This document shows positions 57,901 to 64,000 of a DNA stretch of 64,000 bases, in pieces. The translations under genes were made by a program, and so were the position numbers. The notes under the pieces are model-generated. The model had not been told where the DNA came from and searched no databases. It saw nothing but the letters and a program-made list of their open reading frames with translations. This DNA comes from Epiperipatus broadwayi. Its lineage: Eukaryota > Onychophora > Udeonychophora > Euonychophora > Peripatidae. Each line of letters begins with the position of its first letter. Within the stretch, counting starts at the first letter, position 1. Location of the stretch: assembly GCA_028023455.1 (NCBI GenBank), contig JAQFVV010006200.1, positions 7,595,506 to 7,659,505 on the forward strand, written 5' to 3'.

Positions 57901-58105
57901 ATTTGGTTAAGGAATTTCATTTAATAAATAGAAGATTTATGAAATATAAATCCTGGTGGGAAAAAAGTTTTCTTAATTATTGATATTTTTAATTCAGAAT
58001 ATAATGATATTTTCAAAATTTTCTGGTCTCAATTCGATTACACATCAAATTATCCACCAGCTTAGAAATCCCAGACTGTTCTCTCCCAGTATATATGAAT
58101 TTACT
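54901..58105. other. A+T-rich DNA, no gene recognised
   Basis: No element ends, domain motifs or structured RNAs were found in these 3.2 kb. A minus-strand acidic/serine-rich reading near 55,805-55,870 (tcttcactttctgtgtcttc) is too short to call. Confidence 0.45.
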
Positions 58106-58112
58106 ATAGAAC

Positions 58113-58276
58113 ATTAAATCATCCAGGCATTTTACTACTGTTACACAATGCTTTATTTACGACCCTCTTTTACAGTTTTGATTGCCCCAGCAAGATTCCT
58201 GGGGCAATCGAAACTGTAAAAGAGGGTGGTAAATAAAGCAATCTGTAACAGTAGTAAAGTGCATGGCTGATTTAAT
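58113..58276. repeat. Long near-perfect hairpin
   Basis: The left stem (attaaatcatccaggcattt, tactactgttacacaatgct and so on to gattgccccag) pairs with the right stem starting ctggggcaatcgaaactgta over about 78 bases with only a handful of mismatches, around an 8-base loop caagattc. G+C content is higher than the flanks. No copy elsewhere in the window and no target duplication were seen. It may be a palindromic MITE, a small-RNA precursor or a recent inverted duplication. Confidence 0.85.
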
Positions 58277-58951
58277 ATTATATGGTATGCATTTGGCAAT
58301 GCAATAAGAAATAATAGTTATTATATATGAATTTGTAAATAACTTTCACTCATTAAGTGAGCTAAAGACATTAAATACTTATATTTTTATGCCTATGTTG
58401 ATAGAACCATATTTTTCTATTATGTCATTCTTTTGGCAACTACTGAACTCAAGTGATATCTAAACAAATATAACAAAGCATCAGTTGCATTTATGTAAGA
58501 TAGAAATAATAATTTCATTTTCCATTCAAAATATTCTTTTAAAAACAATTGATAACAGCATTGTTATGTATTTTTAAATTTAAGAAAAACAAATTATATT
58601 ATGTTGGAACCACAATTTGTCGACGATAGATGTAATTAAATAACAGTTTGAGAAATAATGGAAGTATGAAAAATTAGCCTTGATATTGGGATCAAAGAAA
58701 ACAGACAATAGATGCCTACAATATGTAACATTTAAATAAACAATGTGTAATATATAATAAATCAAAATAAACAATGCAATGTCAAGTTTTATTTAAAGCA
58801 TTACATTTATCTAATTTCAATTCTAAGTTGTAATATTCATAAAAAGAGCAAGGTATATATTTAAAATATGCAGTGTAAGCTTGATTCATATAATTTATTT
58901 GCATTTATCACTTGAGTAATATATGAGATTAAGGGCGTCTCTGTAACAAAC
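58277..58951. other. A+T-rich DNA, no feature recognised
   Basis: No coding or repeat signal. The minus frame 58580-58774 has no recognisable motif. Confidence 0.5.
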
Positions 58952-59054
58952 TTTTTTTTCATGTGTCAAAGCATCGGCTGGGAAGCGAACACGCAATCCC
59001 GGGACAACTGCTTGTAAGGCACCTGTGCTGACCACTCAACCACCAACGCTTGAC
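58952..59054 (-). mobile_element. tRNA-derived SINE (family S1)
   Basis: catgtgtcaaagcatcggct, gggaagcgaacacgcaatcc (B box complement), ggcacctgtgctgaccactc and aaccaccaacgcttgac follow the family order. A T-run at the left is the complemented tail. Target duplication is unclear. Confidence 0.85.
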
Positions 59055-60105
59055 TCTTGAGTGACTTCTAGTGGACAATTTCTGGTTTGACTACTCAAAG
59101 CATCAGCATAACATTAGCATAACACTAATATTAACAATAAATTAGCAATTTCTATGAAGGTATTTATTTATCGTTAATTTAACAGTAAAACAAGAATCGA
59201 AAAGTACTAAATTCTTTATCAGTCAACGATTAGAAAATCGGATGAGCAATCTGTTCTCCCTCACTGTTTCTGCTTTTATATCGAGATTGTAGAAGAAGCC
59301 TTTATTCGACAGAAGTCTATTTGACGGTTGTAATTTATTTTTTAATATGCAAAATAAAAATGAATAACTTTTGAAATAATTTTATATTTTAATTAGGAAT
59401 TGACTGACCCTTTGTGGACTTCCTTTTTTAAAATTCTGTTTTAGTATCATCTTTAAAAAAGGCTTAAATTCTCTAGTACTTATATAAGTAATTGATATAT
59501 TAAATAAATTCATTTTGTTCTTCAAACAATAATAAATTCCGTATGTGATTTTGTAATACCTTGAATAAGAATATGTTATTAAAACACTGCCTTATTTTAA
59601 ATAATAAATCAATACTTCTAAGCCATTTGAAGTTTCTGATCTGCAGATTTAATAAAGATATCTTACATTAGCTTTCATAAAAGTAAATCATGATTAATAG
59701 TTTACCTACAAAGAAAAGCAAACTCGAGATTTCTATTCTATTTATAACATTTTTGTATATAAAGTACCTAGTTTTAGTGCTAAACTTAAATCATATTTTA
59801 GCAACAGTGCCAGATTAAGTTTAGAAAAAAATAATTTATTATCTCTTACTTTAAAAGAAAATTAATTTATATTTTAAATTAATGCAGCAAATATTGGATT
59901 TTTTGTTTGTTTATTTAATAGAAATATATATTGCATACATATGTGTGTATCTGTGGGTGCCTAAATGTTATTCAGTCTAATAATGTACTATCTATATTTA
60001 AGTCCTTTTAAAAAATATTAGTCGGGTATATTTTCCATTAATAATTATGTAAATAATGTAGAAATTTATTTCCAATGCTCTGCCAAACTGTAATCCTCAT
60101 AGAAA
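59055..60105. other. A+T-rich DNA, no gene recognised
   Basis: A short stretch near 59,210-59,330 has several CpG (for example attcgacagaag, tgacggttg) but no other sign of function. Confidence 0.45.
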
Positions 60106-60186
60106 GGTAACCATTTTTTACACAAGCGTCGAAGGTATCATTCTTTACACAAACGTCGAAGGTAATCATTCTTTATACAAGCATCA
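60106..60186 (+). repeat. Minisatellite, about three 28-base units
   Basis: The unit is ggtaatcattctttacacaa followed by gcgtcgaa. It occurs as ggtaaccattttttacacaa + gcgtcgaa, ggtatcattctttacacaa + acgtcgaa, and ggtaatcattctttatacaa + gcatc. Confidence 0.85.
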
Positions 60187-61488
60187 TCATACTTTTAATA
60201 TCCAATTAATTATGTTAAATACTAGTAACTCTCAATCCAAATCACAAGATAAAGACTTTTAAAAATATAAGAATAGCCATCCTATCTTTTGTACCTACAT
60301 GTAATTATATAGGCCTATCTTAACCAACTTGCACTAACAGCATGATGATATTACATTATTCACTTTACTTGTATTTTATTACATATTAACATTTGCAAAA
60401 ACTTGAAATTTATTATGTGTTAAATTCCCACTTTATGATTAGATATTCCTCATCTTATAACTGTCATTTATAAAAATAATAGAAAAATGAATAAATCTTT
60501 TAAATTCACTTGAACTAAGTTCAGAGAAATTTCTGTGAAATCATATTGAGACTGCAGCTTTTTTCCTATTATTTTCATAAAAATGATTTTGTATTAACAA
60601 GAAATAAATAATTTCAGTTATCTAAGTAATTCAGCTGTGTATTTTCTTAAAAATATTTAAAGGAGAAATGCTCTACTACTAGACTAAAAAGTTTTTAACC
60701 ATCTGCATAGAGCTTCATTAAAAAGCATATATAAATATCTTTTATTTATATAAACAGTTAATTAAAATATCAAATGGTTTACTGATTTCGAACTCATAAG
60801 ATATTTGAGCATTAAAAATGACTAATGATTTGTAATCCATGGACTGTGAACTTTAGTTTGGGCCACTTTACCATTGCATCGATCCATGCCAGGCAAACAT
60901 TTGATTAAACTGTATATGTAAATTAAATTTTAAAAGTTTTTTGATGTTCTGCATGCAACAGTGTTTGAATGACCATTTTTTAGATGGTGATCAATCTAGT
61001 ATAATTTGGCTGTGATGTCTCTATAACAGAAATATTAACAATAAGCAAATATATACATTAACGAATCTGAAATATATGTTTAAATTTTTTACAAATAAAA
61101 ATCTTCACTTTAATTTATACATATACATCAGGTTTGTTCATGTTTACAAATATTTATTTTAATTAGCATTACACAAAATTTTTGATTGAATCAAAATAGC
61201 CATTGGTTGGACAGTAGTAGTCATTATAGGTATTGTTATTATATTTTGGATTTAAATACATTTATACAAAAAAAATACACCATTAGGAGGTAATGCATTT
61301 TGAAGTTGCTTACTCCAAAAAACTTTACCAAAGTTTTTATGAATATAAAAATAGGTATTAATATCTTTTTGTTTAATTTTTTTTTTTTACATTATCCCAA
61401 AGAAATTAAAATGTATCCTTATAATAGCAAATAACTATTTTGCAATCGCTTTTTAGTGCAACAATATATAAATAATTTAGATAAAATT
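60187..61488. other. A+T-rich DNA, no feature recognised
   Basis: No coding, RNA or transposon signal was recognised. Confidence 0.5.
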
Positions 61489-61680
61489 ATGATGTAATCA
61501 AACACCAACCAATTAAACCGGAATAGCAAGTTGAAAACACATGATTTAATATTATCAATAGTATTTACCTAATCCATATTTGGCTTAATATGAATCAGGA
61601 CAGATACTATTGTTAATACTTGATCATGTGATTTCAACTTGCATTATCAATTTTAATTGGTTGGTGTCTGATTACATCAT
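61489..61680. repeat. Foldback element of about 190 bases
   Basis: The left arm atgatgtaatcaaacaccaa with ccaattaaa, gcaagttgaaaacacatgat and aatagtat is mirrored by atactattgtt, atcatgtgatttcaacttgc and attggttggtgtctgattac. Arms of about 78 bases surround a 35-base centre. The inverted similarity may extend outward (gataaaatt and aattttatc). It contains atcatgtgatttc, similar to the family A tail end gatcatgtgat, but shares nothing else with it. Confidence 0.8.
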
Positions 61681-61980
61681 AGCTGAAATTTTATCAAGAT
61701 TATTACAAGCAAAAATTCCTGTTCTATTTCAATGTTTTCATTTGTATATATTCAGTGGATGTTTTTTTTTTTTCAGAAAGAAAGATTCAAGTATCTAGAT
61801 AATAAAAAATTATAAATGCATGATAGGATAATTATAACTGGTTATGAGTACTTCACAGCCTATTAACAACCTAGCATCTTATACTTAAATTCCCATTATA
61901 CATCCAATCAGCTGTTAAAATAAAAATGCACCACAAAATAATTAAATCAGATGTTTATGTAATAATTATAATATTTAACA

Positions 61981-62050
61981 TATGGTCTAATGGTAATGCA
62001 TCTATCTGACTACCATGCTTATAACATGAGTTTGAATCTAGGCTGAATAA
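61981..62050 (+). mobile_element. tRNA-derived SINE, second family (S2)
   Basis: tatggtctaatggtaatgca fits a tRNA D-arm/A-box, tctatctgactaccatgctt an anticodon arm, and acatgagtttgaatctaggc a T-arm/B-box (GGTTYGAATCY). This is a tRNA head unlike S1 and without closing acceptor-stem pairing. The following 100 bases (about to 62,150) may be its unique tail. A degraded tRNA pseudogene is the alternative. Confidence 0.55.
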
Positions 62051-63170
62051 ACTTGTAAATTTCTTCACCAGGTTTACAATTTTTCTTTTAAGTAGCTGTT
62101 CATAGCCATCTCATCTAACCATCTAATATTGGTTGATAAATGGGTATTTAATGTTTTGAGGCTAAAATACGAACGGAAAATTGATTTATCATTTAATGAT
62201 TGATAATTGGAAATCCTGGTATGTCTTTCTTCACTGTTTCTATATTAGAGGCAAATAAAGGTTTTTGCTCAATGGTATACTATTTTCAAAAAGTCTAGCT
62301 TGCTTAAAATATTATATTTAATAGCACAAGATGATGAAAATAATATATTTAATAAGTGATTAATCACTTTGTTCAATTTGTATAAAATCTAATTTTAATT
62401 TTACATGTCACAAATCAATACATCCAAAAAGCCTACCAAACACTATCTCTACAATGATATATATTTTTTATTACAAGTCATTGTTAATGAATCGGACAAA
62501 TGTTATGGGGTGCAAATTAAAGATTAGATTTTATTTTAAGCATCTTGAATGAAATGATTAAGTATACACATAGATTTTAAATATATTGACAATAATAATG
62601 ATCTATATTTAACTATTTTCGAATGTGCACTCATAAATAAAGAAGTCTATTGGACTGATATCAATAAGAGATGTCATGAATTGGAGAAAGTAGTTTAAAG
62701 TTGAAGTAAACTTTACCCTATAATTGATCAATAATGTTTGATAATTATATAATATATTAAATGATGTCTATTAATATTAACTATTCTAACAAAATAATTG
62801 GTTTATAAAAACTCTCAAAATATCTCATCATTTACACCAACGCAAAAATAAAACAGTTAAATATATCGTCACACACACACAATTAAATTTTAACAAGTCC
62901 TTTATCAAATCATTCTGAAAGTAATTTTAAAATATAATCCAAACATTTGTACAGGCTTAGAGACAAAATTGTTATGTTAGAAATTGGTAATCATTTAAAT
63001 TTTAAGAGAGATCAACTTAAAATTCTTTTAAATATATATTTTAATTTTTATCATTTTAATAAATAGCTATGTAAAAATTACCTTAAGCAAACCATATTAA
63101 AAAAAAAAAACCCAATTTATAAATGAATTAAGAGCGTAAAGCTAAACTAGAGATTATATCAAATAAAATG
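62051..63170. other. A+T-rich DNA, no gene recognised
   Basis: Only a short CA repeat near 62,870-62,880. Confidence 0.5.
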
Positions 63171-63184
63171 GATAACTACTAATG

Positions 63185-63294
63185 TCAAGTGTTGTTAGCC
63201 GAGAGGTCAGCACAGCTGCCTTAAGCAGTTGCTTGCAGACAGTTGTTGTGGATTCACCTCCTGGCCGATGCTATGACATATGGGGAAAAAAAAT
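63185..63294 (+). mobile_element. tRNA-derived SINE (family S1), sense copy
   Basis: gttgttagccgagaggtcag (A box region), cacagctgcc, a mutated B box gtggattcacctcctgg, cgatgctatgacatatgggg and an A-rich tail. The repeat tactaatg flanks it (63177-63184 and 63295-63302). The short frame crossing it is not a gene. Confidence 0.85.
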
Positions 63295-63302
63295 TACTAA
63301 TG

Positions 63303-64000
63303 TTAGGCAGTTTTTACAAATAATGTGTTTTAAATATAGTTTGCATCTCTCCCCCTCCTACATACATAAACTTAGCTTTCTATTATATGTATAAAAATTT
63401 ACATTAGTGAATGTTTAGGATTGATTTTGTATTTCTAGAACTATAGGATAAATTTTATTTCAGTCAAAATACATGCTTGTTGAAATGTTTTTTTTTCTGT
63501 TTTAATTTTTGGATTGTGCAGGTTATATATTTTAGAACGATTTATAAACCAAACTATTTTTCTAGAATATCTAACATTAGTAGATTAGAGATTATAAATG
63601 AATAATAACATATAATTATCACTGGTAGCAAGTTAGGACCATTGATGAATCATGTATCAGATTTATATGTAACAACAGATTATAGATTAATTATGTCCCT
63701 ATTTAGTTTCCATACAAAAGTGTACCCAATCAATCCTTTGAACAAATATTGTTCAAGTATTTTTTACATTACTATCAATTGTCTATCATGAGACAGCTGT
63801 AAAAAAAAGTGTATTTAGGTATCTACTACTATAATAATGCTAATTATATATGTGATTTCTAGGTAACTAAAAATATTAGATTTAAAAAATACTGAAATAC
63901 AATATTAAATGGCAAATACTTTTTTTTACTATTACTTTAATTTTTTTTCTTTTCAACAATCTCTCTCTCTTTGAATGCTAATACACCTTGTATACATTAC
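63303..64000. other. A+T-rich DNA to window end
   Basis: No feature except a short CT repeat near 63,961-63,971. Confidence 0.5.

Noticed and set aside
61981-62050. Functional tRNA gene
   Set aside because: A- and B-box-like words are present but the acceptor stem does not pair and the T-arm is mutated. A SINE head or pseudogene is more likely.

Overview
This is a eukaryotic, almost certainly metazoan, stretch of very A+T-rich DNA (roughly three quarters A+T by eye). It contains no intact protein-coding gene that I can recognise and no bacterial-style gene layout. Nearly everything identifiable is transposon-derived and broken: an LTR retrotransposon, at least four non-LTR (LINE) fragments, a Penelope-like element, a Merlin-type and a hAT-type DNA transposon, a pogo-like MITE, three kinds of tRNA-derived SINE, and several families of foldback (hairpin) elements. 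The mix of RTE-like LINE, Penelope, Merlin and hAT elements with tRNA SINEs fits an invertebrate animal (arthropod, mollusc or similar) with a repeat-rich genome. I cannot name the species. The window is probably intergenic DNA or a long intron.

Layout. 1-8.6 kb: a decayed LTR retroelement (gag 4.3-5.9 kb, integrase tail 6.4-6.7 kb, truncated 3' terminal repeat 7.6-8.6 kb). Its 5' terminal repeat faces a second, inverted copy in a ~4.6-kb palindrome centred near 2,240. 8.75-11.25 kb: a 5'-truncated RTE-like LINE with endonuclease and reverse transcriptase. 12.7-13.3 kb: two SINEs. 14.9-16.05 kb: an antisense LINE reverse transcriptase relic. 16,237-18,824: a complete Merlin-type transposon with TIRs and 8-bp TSD, but a dead transposase. 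20.9-21.7 kb: LINE scraps. 23,906-27,401: a complete hAT element bounded by an exact 8-bp TSD, with a hairpin retroposon nested inside it. 31.2-35.9 kb: a cluster of hairpin repeats, a LINE 3' end and a Penelope-like element. 36-43 kb: mostly featureless. 43.4-45.1 kb: an unusually CpG-containing, non-repetitive patch that may be a host promoter or first exon. 45.5-49.0 kb: a duplicated segment that took up two independent SINE insertions. 49.3-50.2 kb: a pogo-like MITE. 51-64 kb: more hairpin retroposons, SINEs and featureless A+T-rich DNA.

The most interesting signal is a set of short elements (called families A and B here) whose copies are long palindromes or dimers. They are flanked by 10-15-bp target-site duplications of variable length, and family B copies carry a one-sided 3' tail. 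That pattern points to target-primed reverse transcription rather than cut-and-paste transposition, so they may be hairpin-forming retroposons of an undescribed kind. All homology statements come from reading translated sequence and recalling family motifs. No database search was possible.
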